Of a stretch of 64,000 nt of DNA, positions 11,645 through 23,199 are shown piece by piece. The stretch covers positions 22,136,501 through 22,200,500 of the forward strand of contig OX419761.1 in assembly GCA_948567375.1 (NCBI GenBank). The letters run 5' to 3'. Positions within the stretch are counted from its first letter, which is position 1; each line of letters begins with the position of its first letter. The DNA comes from Lunularia cruciata (Eukaryota; Streptophyta; Marchantiopsida; Lunulariales; Lunulariaceae). A program made the position numbers and the translations under genes. The notes beneath the pieces are model-generated. The model ran no database searches. It saw nothing but the letters and a program-made list of their open reading frames with translations, and was not told where the DNA came from.

Positions 11645-13100
11645 AGATATCGGCATATTGTACTAAAGGGACCAGAAGATGAGGACCTCTGATGCAACTT
11701 AATCTCCAACTCAGAAGTTGACGCGAGCACTCCTCAAGTTCATCTTGGTGTTAAAGCACTCCAGCACCCGTTCTTACGTCGCACCTTCCGTCACGGTGTA
11801 TGTAGCGCATGGTGTCACGATAGGGTGGTCAAACAACTCAACCATTTCGTCAGTTACAGTGTCTTCCCAGAACTACTACGAAAAGCACCTTAGCTGTTCA
11901 GTTACCGTGCACAGAACCAACATCTGACTCGCAGTGAAGAAGCCTGGAGAAGAGAGCCCATGATCATCAGCTCATGGTACACAGTGCACGTATCTATCAC
12001 CGTCTTGTGCGCTCATGTGGTTTAAACAGCTAGAATCTGAACGGACCTGATCCTAAGTAAGAGGAAATCGACCCCCGAGAACAGCAACAGGAAAACGTGA
12101 CCTGAGGGGCGGCACGTCATTTCTTTCCAGAAATACGGGGTGAAAGATACAAATGTATCGCATCTTCCGAGCATTACTCAAATTTATGTTTATACTATGT
12201 ATGTCGAATGCGGATCCAAACCCCATATTTGGGATGAAGAAGACGATCGACCAAACAAGCAGCCAGAAAATTAAAATTACTTCCATGGTGACGAGCACAT
12301 GCTACACTGCACAGGGAGGGGATGTCCAGGCTTTCCGAACTACCACTATGCCCAGAATTTCCTTCCATAGATACAATAACTGTTTAAGAAGGTTAAGGGA
12401 AAACTTTCACCTTAATTGCCTAACTTACCTTTAACCTTAACTTTCACCTTAACTTGCGCCTTGATTCGTGGATAGCCAGCTGGGGACGCAACTCAACATT
12501 AATCAGCAATTTGTTGAGTGGTCACTGTCGAGATGTTCTAGATACGATTCGCTCCTTTGCTGTAGCTAACTTCTCTTTTCACGTTCCCTCACTGTTTTCA
12601 CATCCGTGGAGTTGCTTTCACAGTTTTTACTCTCAATGATCGTCCATGTTGTAAAAAATTTTCCTTCATTCGTTCCTTCATGTATTCGTGAATCTTGTTG
12701 TTGATTGACGCTTATTTGAGTTTCTGCAAATCAAGAGCCTCAAGACGATAAAGTCGACAAAAGTAGATCAACAGCACAGTTATGGTGAAGTGCATATAAT
12801 TTCTTTAAAGGATAATGCATTTGAGGTCTTTGTTTGCAGCCTTCTTAATGGGCATTGTTGAACCTACGGGAGGGACTCATGTGGGGACTCTTTTTGACTT
12901 CCATTGGATTCCTCCTTACCTTCGTACATCCCACGTCATCCTTACTTTGTCAATCACCTCACTCACGTTGACCCCAAATTAAGTCACGAGGAGATTCATC
13001 CGATTGGATGGACGAGCAGTTCTTCCCCTTATATCCAGCCAACCGTCCTGGTTTCGATGACCTCTAGTACCAGCTTTTGAGACATGCTCACATCAACCGA
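11645..13100. other. Intergenic, no gene recognised
   Basis: No conserved domain is seen in any frame. At about 12385-12460 there is a cluster of short CCTTAAC/TTAACCTTAA motifs in both orientations. A short repeat-rich patch of this kind could fold but is not a telomeric array. Confidence 0.5.
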
Positions 13101-13954
13101 TCTAAAACAAGAAACACGTGGAAGTTTATCGGTTGTTCCCAACGATCTCCGAACCAAGGACAGATAGGCCGATTAACTTTTCTTCTCCTGATTTCGTGAC
13201 TTCAATCATACCAGCACAGCCACGAAAGAATCTGCCCCAAAACGACGCGGACTCTCTCAAGTTGGAAATCTTCAACCGATATTTACCTCGTCATAAATTA
13301 TATTTCCTCCGTCTACTTGACAATCTTGAGGTTTGGGGCTCAGTTATCATCAAGCACGCTTATACTTGAAAGATTTGAAGTACTTATGTAGAAGCAAAGA
13401 AAGCATCCCGAAAGCACAACATTGTACATAGAATTTAGTGGTGACATGTTAGGACGACGAGGACCACTGGCGAATCCAACACAAAAATTGCAAATGCTTA
13501 TACTTTGGGTCAAATGGGTCTTTAAGTTGCTGGAATCATTGCTTACAACTCGTGATCAGCGAAGCATTAAGGAGTGTGAATGAGTGTCTGGATACATATG
13601 TCAAGAAGCGGATAATCATACGTAAAATGAGGATAAGGAAAGAATGTTAGAGTCCGTATTAGTTTCCAGAGGACATTATGTAGAAAAGAGAGGATATCAT
13701 ATTCTTGACTAGGAACAGGAGTGTGCAAAAAACAGCGGTGTACATATAGTATGTGCACCAAAAAAATTTGATCCCAGTATAAATATCATATGCCCAAACC
13801 AATGGAGACAGAGATCACAGCAAAAAATCTCTGCAGTAAGAACTAAGAAATATGAACAAATCTGAAGCAAACCAAGGTTCATGTAGTCATGAAATTTATT
13901 TTAGTTTTTTCTTTTATACTTCCTGTCTTGAATTCGAAAATAGTTTTGATTTCA

Positions 13955-14254
13955 TCATAACAGGTAATTCCAGGAAAGGTATGTATTGCTTTGGAGTTAT
14001 CTGTAAGACTCAACAACTCTCGATACACTTGTAATACGGATATACTTTGGAGTAATTCTTTTATGTATTTAATATTTGGTTAGTCTTTAGAGGTATTATT
14101 GTCACATCTGTGGATATTTCCTTGAAAGGGATGTATTTCTTTAGAGTTATCTGTAAGACTCGACAACTTCGAATACACATGTGAAACGGATATACGTTTG
14201 GAGTAATTCTTTTATGTATTTCATATTTAGTTCGTTCTAGAGGTATTATTGTCA
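13955..14254. repeat. 150 bp tandem duplication
   Basis: Two diverged copies with a period of 150 bp. Both contain 'GAGTTATCTGTAAGACTC', 'GAGTAATTCTTTTATGTATT' and end in 'AGAGGTATTATTGTCA' (units about 13955-14104 and 14105-14254). No coding sense is seen. Confidence 0.8.
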
Positions 14255-14744
14255 ACTTTTTTTTATGTATGACCGCATCATTCGGTATGCATTCTGTACT
14301 TGATTAGAACAATGCAGGCTCTTAAAACTATCACATGAGTGGTGTAAGAAGTAGATAGCTCTACCCATGGCTATGTGCAGATGTGGTCTCGCAGGGCAAG
14401 AAGCCATAGCACCAGCAGCATATAGCGCAACATGAGCTCTAGTGGTTTCTTCTTTGGTAGAGAGGTTCTCACACAAGTGCATTTTTTCCTATGTGTACCT
14501 CTCATGATAATGTATTCATGCACTGAAGTCTTCCAATCATATCTTAGTTTGGTTCATAATTTATTATTAGCCCTACATGCATGTTACTCCCCAAGTTTAT
14601 TTACTTTGTATCCCTAGAGTCATATACAATCATATTTTAGTGAATGTATGTACACTCAAACTTACTAGCATTCTCATGGATGCATTTCTAAGATTCACCT
14701 AAGATTCACTCTTACATCGGGAAAGGCAGTAGAGCTTTGCTCTA

Positions 14745-14831
14745 GACTTATCTCTTGATTTGACTACTTCCTATTTACTATTGAAGAGTTTATCTCTTGA
14801 TTGACTACTTCCTATTTACTTTTGAGTAGTT
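14745..14831. repeat. Short tandem duplication
   Basis: The motif 'TTATCTCTTGATTTGACTA' followed by 'CTTCCTATTTACT' occurs twice, about 45-50 bp apart, with one-base differences. Noncoding. Confidence 0.6.
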
Positions 14832-15523
14832 TACCACAACGTTATGTTTGAGGCTAGGTCTCTTACATCCAACTCTTATAGGGTTTTTGCACTAGTGCGC
14901 ATGTGGTTCCCCGTATGACATATAAGGCATACACTTTTATGATGTGTAGTAGGTGGAGAGCATACCAAAATCCATGATGCATTTCATGACACAATGGCTC
15001 AGATCTTACAAGTTACACGGACCATGATCCAAATTGAGCAATGGTTGGATCTACCATAACTACCTATCCGTTGGTGCAAACATATACTTTTACTTTCAAG
15101 GATGGTTGTTGCACCTTGCGTGATGTGGTTGTGGTGAACCCTCTTACGAGTAGAGTCACTAGCCCATGCATACATATAACAGGAAGCAACAACAATCATT
15201 GCTTCTAAGAGCAAGGAAGACCATTATGCACCATGATTATCCTCAAATAACTTTGTCCCCAATTATATGTACCCCAATTTTCCTCAAATACCTTTGTTAC
15301 CTTGGTGATTGAGATTTTTGAGATCACCACTTCAATGGTCTCATCAAGGAAGCATCATGAAGTTACTTGTAGAGGAGAAAGGTTCTAACTATCTCCCCAA
15401 CAATGCTCACATCCTATTATCAATAACATGTATTAGTCACTTTACAATAAGCTCGGACTTTGGGTCTTCACATATGAGCAATTGCAAGAGGAATATCTAA
15501 TATGGCTAGGATCCTCACTCCCC

Positions 15524-15661
15524 ACTTACCACATATATTATTGGAGTACCTTTATCACGTAGTTCAAGAGTATATTACACTCTTCTTACTACACTTATCA
15601 GATATATCATTTGAGTACCTTTACCACATAGTTCAGGAGTAAATTACACTCTTCTTTGGTT
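15524..15661. repeat. 69 bp tandem duplication
   Basis: Two units of about 69 bp share 'GAGTACCTTTA', 'ACATAGTTCA' or 'ACGTAGTTCA', and 'TTACACTCTTCTT'. Period measured from the GAGTACC starts at 15544 and 15613. Confidence 0.75.
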
Positions 15662-18459
15662 CTTGTTGTTAGATATTTTTCTCCATGTGTGACTTCGGGT
15701 CCTATTTTTCTTTCTTTCTTAGTCACACGGAACAGTTGAACCTTGCGCTCTTTTTTACTTTCACACTTGGTTGTACCTTGTACTCCTTTCCTTCAGTGTA
15801 CTATATATATAGCGAGATAAATTTTATTTTGTACGCTACATCAAATTTTGCCGTTTTAAGTTTGAGGTCCTTTGTTAGTTAACTGAACCTCTCTTGAAGT
15901 AATTAGAATCTGAGATTAACATGCCCGGTGGTCTGACACTTGCAAAATACCGCCAAAGGAAAAAAAAAACATTTACTTGGAGAAACGTTCATTGCCTGCA
16001 ATCAAGAGAGTAAAAGAATCAGAAGTCAGTGCTATTTTGGTAAAGGTGGTTCTACTTGTGACATTCAAGCAAATAATAGACAAGCTCAAACAACCAATTG
16101 GATAAGATGATTCTCGAGACTCGTGACTCCTTGACGAAGAATTTCAGCAAATTGGAAATATTAGACTAAACGAATGGGAAGGTTCTCAAGGAACATAAGT
16201 CAGTCTTTGCTGGTGGAGACTGCTATGAACTGTGCTTCAGAACTGGAATTTAGCGTAGTGCTGTTTAACACCAAGACGAAAGGTATTCGAAGATGCGTAT
16301 GATCTATCGAATATATTTCAATCTTGTCTAGATCAAACGCAGTGTATCTGTTTTGCACCAGCACCAATCTCATGTCAAATCTTAAAGCAGATTAAGTACA
16401 GGAAAATCATCAGGGAAACTCTGTAGCAGTGGACACTACGCAGGCATACTGCAGTTAAGTGCTTGAAAAGTTACCTCACGGGTACGCAAGTAACTCATGA
16501 CTTTCTCACGTTCCCCTCTTTTGTGGGTTTTCGGCAACCTGGCTCGAGCTTGAAATTAAATGAGCTAATAGTTAACAGCATATGAGCTCAATATTGGCTG
16601 CTTATCTTCCAATGATGTTTTTAAACTGCAAAGACCACGTATTTTACCTCTAATTTCAGTTACTCATTGACTTGTAAGTCACCTAATTAAAGGAGGCTCT
16701 CGGGCCTCTTTACTACAGGAAATATACACTAAAGAACGCAAAAATTGCACTTAGCAAATGAACTAAGATTGCACTCATGAAATGATTTGGAAGGGCTTGT
16801 TTGGTCCATGTCACATGTTTGGGGGACTATAAAATTATAAAACAGTGTTGAAACTAAAACGGTATAGCCAAATCTGTGAACCTGGTTATAGGAAATCCAA
16901 GGCTTTCGCATAATAAGCTTATGTTTATTTCACCCGGATTTGTATTCTTTGATATGTGAAAGGTTCTATGTTATTATTAGTAAATTAATTTTAGTTACCG
17001 ATCTTAAGGTTCATCGATGAGTTTTATGATTTATATTTCTATTCAACTTAACATCTTGAGGCTGGACAGAAATAAGGAGAATCGTTTATTTTTATTAAAA
17101 TCCTTGAGGTAATATACTTGAAATCCTCTTAGTTGGTACTCGTATAATAAAAAATAAATCAGACCACTAAACGGTTAAACCATTCAATCTTGGTGTGTAG
17201 AAATACCATAATGATAGTCCATCAATCTAACTGAACATGAGGGAGCACATCCAATCAATTAGTATATCAATTTCAAGGCAATTTTACTAAAATGATACTT
17301 TCATAGAAGAAATTCAAAAAAATTCCGTCATGTAAAGTATAAAAGAAAGAGAAAATTCAACACCAAAGTAAATTTGAGAAATATATGACAAAATTATTAA
17401 TATATTTCTTTTTTTCTATCTTTGAAGTTAATTTGCATAATATACTCTTTCATTTTACAGAAAAAGAGAATAATATTAAAGGAAAAATAAGATATAAAAA
17501 CATGAGTCAATCATTCAATAGTAAATAGAAGAATTCTCAAAATTGTGAAGCTATAAGGCAAACAAGGATGGGATAACCTAGATTTAGAGAGAAGGTCACA
17601 TAAGATATTATATTGCTATAAGTTGTAAAAAACCTTACCAATAGTGTTTAGTTTATGGATGTGTAACAATATGGATGGATTGAGCATTGTTACAGAAGAA
17701 ATATCTAAGTCCGGAGAAAACTAGAGTTGAATGGATCTTCTTATAAAGTAATATAAAAGAGACTAATTACACTTATATACCATTTGGAACCTTTTTTTGA
17801 TGTTATAGTGATAAGAAAATATGATTGTAGTTGTCTTATATTTTATATGGAAAAAATATTAAAATCAAATTCATTTGTAATGATCTTATTCATTGGTAAA
17901 GTTTATTGTCACTTTGCCAAATTGTTAGATTTGCATAATTATAGTTGTCTTATCTATTACTTGTATAGAAAGATTGTTGGAATATAGTTAATATATTATA
18001 TTTTTCCTTCTAATTGGTCAATTAATATATGCCATCAATTAAATTTGGATAAATTCCATCTTACTTCACTTAAATAATCGATTCTAATCCATGTCATATC
18101 AAGAATGGATTTCAAATATATTGATCCAGACACTATGAATTATAGTGTACAAATGAAGAGAATTATTGGCTATAAAATGATGATGTTTTGCTATTAGTAC
18201 ACCTGTCAAAGTATTTCTTATAATGGATCAAAAGCAACTATAATCCTTTTTTTAATTCTTTCTTTACTACATTAAATTGACTTTGAGCAATATGGAACCT
18301 TAAATACATTGTAATATATGATCTAACATAAGCATGCCATTAGTTTTATCAATCATATAGTTGTTAACATATTCAATAAATCACATAAAGTGATTATTAT
18401 TAAGATCTTTTATGAATCACTTGAAAACTAGGTCTTGCACAATTTTTTAAGCCTTTAAG

Positions 18460-18462
<3 letters not shown>

Positions 18463-18520
<58 letters not shown>
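18463..18520. repeat. (AT)29 microsatellite
   Basis: An uninterrupted run of AT dinucleotides, 58 bp long, within AT-rich noncoding DNA. It is self-complementary. Confidence 0.97.
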
Positions 18521-18524
<4 letters not shown>

Positions 18525-19785
18525 TTTTCATGAGAAGCTAGGATGAGAAATTTGAGATCTTACATGTCTTGTAATATTATATATATATAAGAACTATTCA
18601 TGAACATACAACAAGAGATAGATTCCATACAGAAGTCTTTACTTATGTTTAGAACAAAGTCACTCAAAACATACTTTTCCATATAGAGCTTAAAACTATT
18701 TGCATATATCCTTCTTCCTAATTGATAAAGGGAGTATACCTTAGAAAATACTTCAAAAACTCTTTAGAGAGATGTATCCAATTGACGTAATGAAGATTAT
18801 TGTAGTAATGTCTCTAGCTTTAAATCAAACACAATATAAAAATTGCTTAATCTATAAGGAAAACACTACCAAATTCATAGAATTTCAACTAATAATAAGT
18901 CTTGATTTGTATTAAAATCTAAAATAAAAGAAATAAATGTAATATTTATTGTTAGTTATTGCATAGTTTCTTCTTATGAATAAAAATTATAAATTGAAAT
19001 ATTAAATTTCTTGATTATAATTTTAAATAATTTATTAATTATTATATGCATTCATTCAACAATAATATAATGTATTAAATCATTTTATAAGATAGTAGTT
19101 TTGCACTAAGATAAATAGATGTTTTATTCCAATATGTATGGTTACTTATATTGAATACTATAATATACTAATAACAATAGTTAGAGAAAATTTGGCATAT
19201 AAACTACTATCAACTTTTAAAAATTATCTAGGAAGTTCCACATGCGGTACCCATGGACTTTCTTTGGAATTGGAGATGCTAATAATATATCAAAGAATGC
19301 TTTTTGTCAATAAGGTGTTGAGGATACTCCTAAGGATTGAGTAACTTAGCTTGGAGATTAATGGCTAACATTGCTAGGAAGTAAGCATTTACTCACCTTA
19401 AGTCTAAATAAGAGTACCTTGGATCATCTTTTGCATTTAATATTCATTACATTCAATCCTTGATACATCTTTTCATTTTTGTACTCCTTACTCATTATCA
19501 CTAAATTTTGGCATTTTACATTGGTATAGAGAAAGAATTAGATGGATGTAATCTATGATTATCTTGAATAACAAATTCCTAATCATTGTGAACTTTGCAT
19601 CTAATATTGAAGAATTATTTCATCACTTCATAGTATCTCATATTGGTCAAACTTATAAAAGACCAAGGAGAGAAAAAGGAGAATGGAAGATCATATTAGA
19701 ATTCTCAAATGAGTGAATGAAAATGCTTAGCATGAGCCTAAGCTTTGGTATTTTAGGAAAGCTAAGTACAACTTACAAGAAGTTT

Positions 19786-20067
19786 CAAAGGAAATTTCCT
19801 TCTAGAAACCGCATTTCTTGGAATGAAAATTAAGCTAACCATCTACTGGCTTACAAGCTAAACTAGCCATTTCCATCTTTAGGAAGTTCCTAAAAGCTTC
19901 TCACCAAGAAGCTTCATAAATGCTTCTAAAATATTCTACCAAGATGCTTCCTACATGCTTCTAGAATATTCTTTAAATTCCTAAAGATATATAAGTTCTA
20001 CTCCATGTTGCTATATTTAACTTATTCTTCTAACTTATTAGTTTTTGCTAACTCAATATTATTACAT
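19786..20067 (-). repeat. Gypsy LTR (left copy)
   Basis: It shares with 25731-26028 the ordered motifs 'TTCCTTCTAGAA', 'CACCAAGATGCTTC' or 'ACCAAGATGCTTC', 'TTCTAGAATATTC', 'TAACTTATTCTTCTAACT' and 'CTAACTCAAT'. It lies just beyond the integrase end of the element, as a 3' LTR of a minus-strand element should. Exact ends are approximate. Confidence 0.7.
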
Positions 20068-20241
20068 AGCCCCACATTGCTAGTTGATGACATCTTTATC
20101 ACCATGGAGTTTTCAACTCTTGTATGGCAGTTTGAGCATTTTAGAGACAAGCAAGAGGTTCCCATGTGGCATCATAAAGGAGATATAAGTTCCAAAAGAC
20201 CTTCTACCCAATTTGTTGTTAGCGACCATGTGAGATGTCTC

Positions 20242-20620
20242 TTAGTGTAAGACTATGGTCAACTTTCTATTCTTTTTGATCTTTGCTAAGGATTGGAGAG
20301 GAGTTTGGATAGGAGTAAGAAAAGAATATGGGTTAGAACCGAAGGGTTTTAATTTAAAAATACAGAAAATAGGATGGATACTCATAAGAAGTGCAAGTTT
20401 GTAAGCAATAGGCAAAATGATATGAGTTATATCAAATGGACGTATCCAATTGAGAATAAGTTTATGAACTTGGATGTCAAGAGGGAGATGGAGGTTATTA
20501 GAGGAAAGCATGAGACTTTCACCTATTTGAAATGTGAGATCCTAATGATATTTATTAGTATATTGCTTTTGCCAATTTTGGACAACAAGAAGATAAGACT
20601 TTGCTTGGTGTTCGGATGTA
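20242..20620 (-). pseudogene. Gypsy integrase C-terminal fragment
   Basis: Minus-strand translation gives 'FQIGESLMLSSNNLHLP', then 'KLILNWIRPFDITHIILP', 'AYKLAL' and 'IHPIF'. This matches the order 'F.VGD.V.LS..NL', 'KL..R(W/Y).GPF.I', 'AY.L.LP', 'IHPVFHVS' of plant gypsy polyproteins. It is separated from its integrase core by the LTR-like insertion. Confidence 0.7.
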
Positions 20621-20640
20621 GATAACATGTTGTAATATCA

Positions 20641-22187
20641 TTAGCAGATAGATTATTTAGAAGTAGAAATTGGCTATTAATATCTTGAGAAATGTTATAT
20701 ATAATGGTATTAGTATAGCAGATAGAGGTGTCACCAAAAGAGTACTTCCACTAATAGGGTAGAGGCTAAAAACACCAAAAAAACTTCAAAGCTAATATTG
20801 GATGCCTAAATAGATGAATTAGGCCTTGAAAAATGAAAATTTTCTCTTCTCTTATTTGCCTTGTTGAGAGCTTTCCAATGATACCTCATCCATGCTATTT
20901 TGAGCTTCCTATAGGAAGATTCTCCAAAAGATTCTCTTTGGTCAAACTTGTTTGACCACAAATAGGACAAGGATCAATATATCACCATTACATGCAACTA
21001 ATATGTGAATGGAGCTTGTTGACATGTCACCAATCCATGTATCTAATCCAAGGGTGTAGCTACTTTTGAGTGGATCCTCTTTGCTATGTAATAAAGACAA
21101 GGTGCAACTTTAGGGCATCAAAGTATTGAGAAATGAAGCCTTATGTTTCTATTGTGTTTCTTTTGGGGTTTCTCTTGTCCTTGGAACATTACACATGGAA
21201 AAGAAGGTGAAAGTATGAGAGACATGAGATGGTGATGGAGCAAGAATGGAATTTGGAACAAGTGGATCTTGTCCATAATTGAGAAAGAAGGGAGTGAATC
21301 TTGTACTTGCATGCTTGGAGTTATTATAGATAAAAAAATTTAAGCATAAGACAAATATTTGGATTGCATAAGATAAATATTTGGATTGGTGTGATGAACA
21401 TTAACAGAGGCATGTAGCATATCTTCCAAGGTGAAATTGGCTTGTTTGTGTAATACTAATAGCTAGAGAGATGATCTAAAAATGAAATTTGGTTTGGTAA
21501 CATCTGGAAGGATGTTATATAGGATGGGCTAAGTAGATTAGATAGAGGTATCACCAAAAGAGTACTTCTACTAATAGGCCAAAAACCAAAACATGCTTGG
21601 TAACTTTAGAATCAATAGTTAGGCATATGATCTAGAAGTGAAACTTGAGGTTGTAAAATTTGGAAGGATGTTACCCATGATGGAGAATTTGGATCAGATA
21701 GAGATATAAACAAAAGAGCACTTATACTAATAGGGCAGAAGCCAAAATAGGCATGCACTTTGGAGGCAATTTTGGAGGCTTAAACTGTCAAATTAGGCCT
21801 CAAAAATGGTCAAATCCCCCACCCCTCCCCCATGGAAAGAAGACTGGCCTTCCTTCCCCCCTAGTTTTTCTTACAAGAAATGGTACCTTACCCATGTGAT
21901 TTTGAGATTCCTACAAGAAGATTCCCTAAAGATTCCTTGTGGACCTGTTTGACCAATTAGATGGGACCAAGACCAACATGTCATCCATCCAAGCAAGTAA
22001 TCTAAGAGTGGAGCTTGCTGATAGGTCACCTATCCATGTACATAATCCTATGGTGGAGCCTCCTTGAAGGAGATCCTCTTTTGGCTATATAATAAAAAGA
22101 AGGTGCTCCTTTGAGGCATTGGAGGATTGAATGTGAAATCTATGTTTTCTCTCTCTTGAAGAGTTCTCTTGTCCTTTGAGAATTACA
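20641..22187 (+). mobile_element. LTR-like insertion (three related blocks) inside the gypsy integrase
   Basis: Block A (20641-21193) begins TGTAATA and ends ATTACA. Block B (21449-about 21600) repeats only its first part, and block C (about 21605-22187) repeats most of it and ends AATTACA. All share 'GATAGAG', 'CACCAAAAGAGTACTTC' (or a variant) and 'CTAATAGG'. A and C also share 'GGAGCTTG' and 'ATCCTCTTT' before a TATA-like CTATATAATAAA (22085-22096) or CTATGTAATAAA. TG..CA ends and an internal TATA element fit LTRs. The short spacer without coding sequence resembles a TRIM-type element. It splits the minus-strand gypsy integrase. Confidence 0.55.
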
Positions 22188-22189
22188 GT

Positions 22190-22700
22190 TTGGCATACCC
22201 ATAATTTTGAGAATGATAGGCCATAGTCAAGGTAAGTGTTATGCCAAGGATCTTGAAGAGCACTTGCTAAATTTTACTAATACATCAAAGATAATGATTA
22301 GAGATGAGAACTCTTTGCATCTCATGATGCTTGAAAATAGTGTCAAAGTAATTCTTAGCTAACATTGGAGCATCCATTGTATCCATGTTAGGTGCCAAAA
22401 AAATCTAGTTGTTGAGCTGATCCATAAATACTAAGATTTTTGTATGGCCTTGGTCTATCTCTTCAAGGATGTGATAAGATCTAACCTCACATGTTCCAAT
22501 CAAGCAGATGGAATTGGTAGGAGTTGAAGTAGTATAATTGGCTTGTTGTTGCTATCTTGTTGCATTGGTAGCTCTCACAAGATTCTAGAGACTTGTGAAT
22601 CCCTTGTGTCATGTGTGGCCACCACAATGTCATTGTGATGTACTCAATGTCTTGTCCATACTATGTGACCAATGGTTGGTAAATCATGCATTCTTGAAGT
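22190..22700 (-). pseudogene. Gypsy integrase zinc-finger and core fragment
   Basis: Minus-strand reading gives 'LWWPHMTQGIHKSLESCESY' (the tail of the H2C2 finger). Further on come 'FDTIFKHHEMQRVLISN' and 'LFKILGITLTLTMAYHSQN', the counterpart of 'ALF..LGT.L..STAYHPQTDGQ'. Stops replace several residues, and the sequence ends abruptly where the LTR-like block begins. Confidence 0.7.
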
Positions 22701-23199
22701 GGCATAAGTTGTAGATCTTCCATAGTTGGAACATAGATTTTATTCTTGCAAAATAAAGTCCATCCTTGAATGAAAAGTTACTCCTTGTCATGTGTTGCAA
22801 GGCAAATTTGCACAAGATGAAAATAGTGATCTTGTTGTAGAGTAATTTTGAATTCTATGTGAACCTTTGAGTAAATCACCATTATGATGATTGCTATTAT
22901 TATGGAAGATTTATGAAGAATCTTCAAATATGTCATCATGACAAGGCATTGGGAATGACATGGAAAGATTGAGTTTGTTCTCAAGATTGATATTAAAAAA
23001 TTGTAATTGTTTCTCTTATTAATGATACAAACTCTTCATGTGTTCCACACATAATGTCTACAAGAAAGGTTTATAATTGATTCACATTGTCACTTGTTTT
23101 CCCAAGAAGTAATATCTCCAAACCTTTTTTGTGTATACCATTGCAAGTTGTTCTTGATCTTAAGTAGAATAATTCCTTTTTGTGGCATTTAGACATCAA

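Larger units (their letters stand above)
13101..19785. other. AT-rich intergenic desert without a recognisable gene
   Basis: Reading both strands I find only short ORFs of low-complexity AT-rich sequence, including 13118-13369, which looks like chance. The stretch holds the tandem duplications and the AT microsatellite listed separately. A GC-moderate patch at 14.9-15.5 kb could be old transposon sequence, but no domain is readable. Confidence 0.5.

Noticed and set aside
12385-12460. TTAACCTTAA motifs considered as interstitial telomere repeats
   Set aside because: The plant telomere unit TTTAGGG is not repeated here; the motifs are irregular and in both orientations.
13118-13369. 83-codon ORF considered as a small gene
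   Set aside because: No domain, no neighbouring exon and no conserved motif; probably chance.
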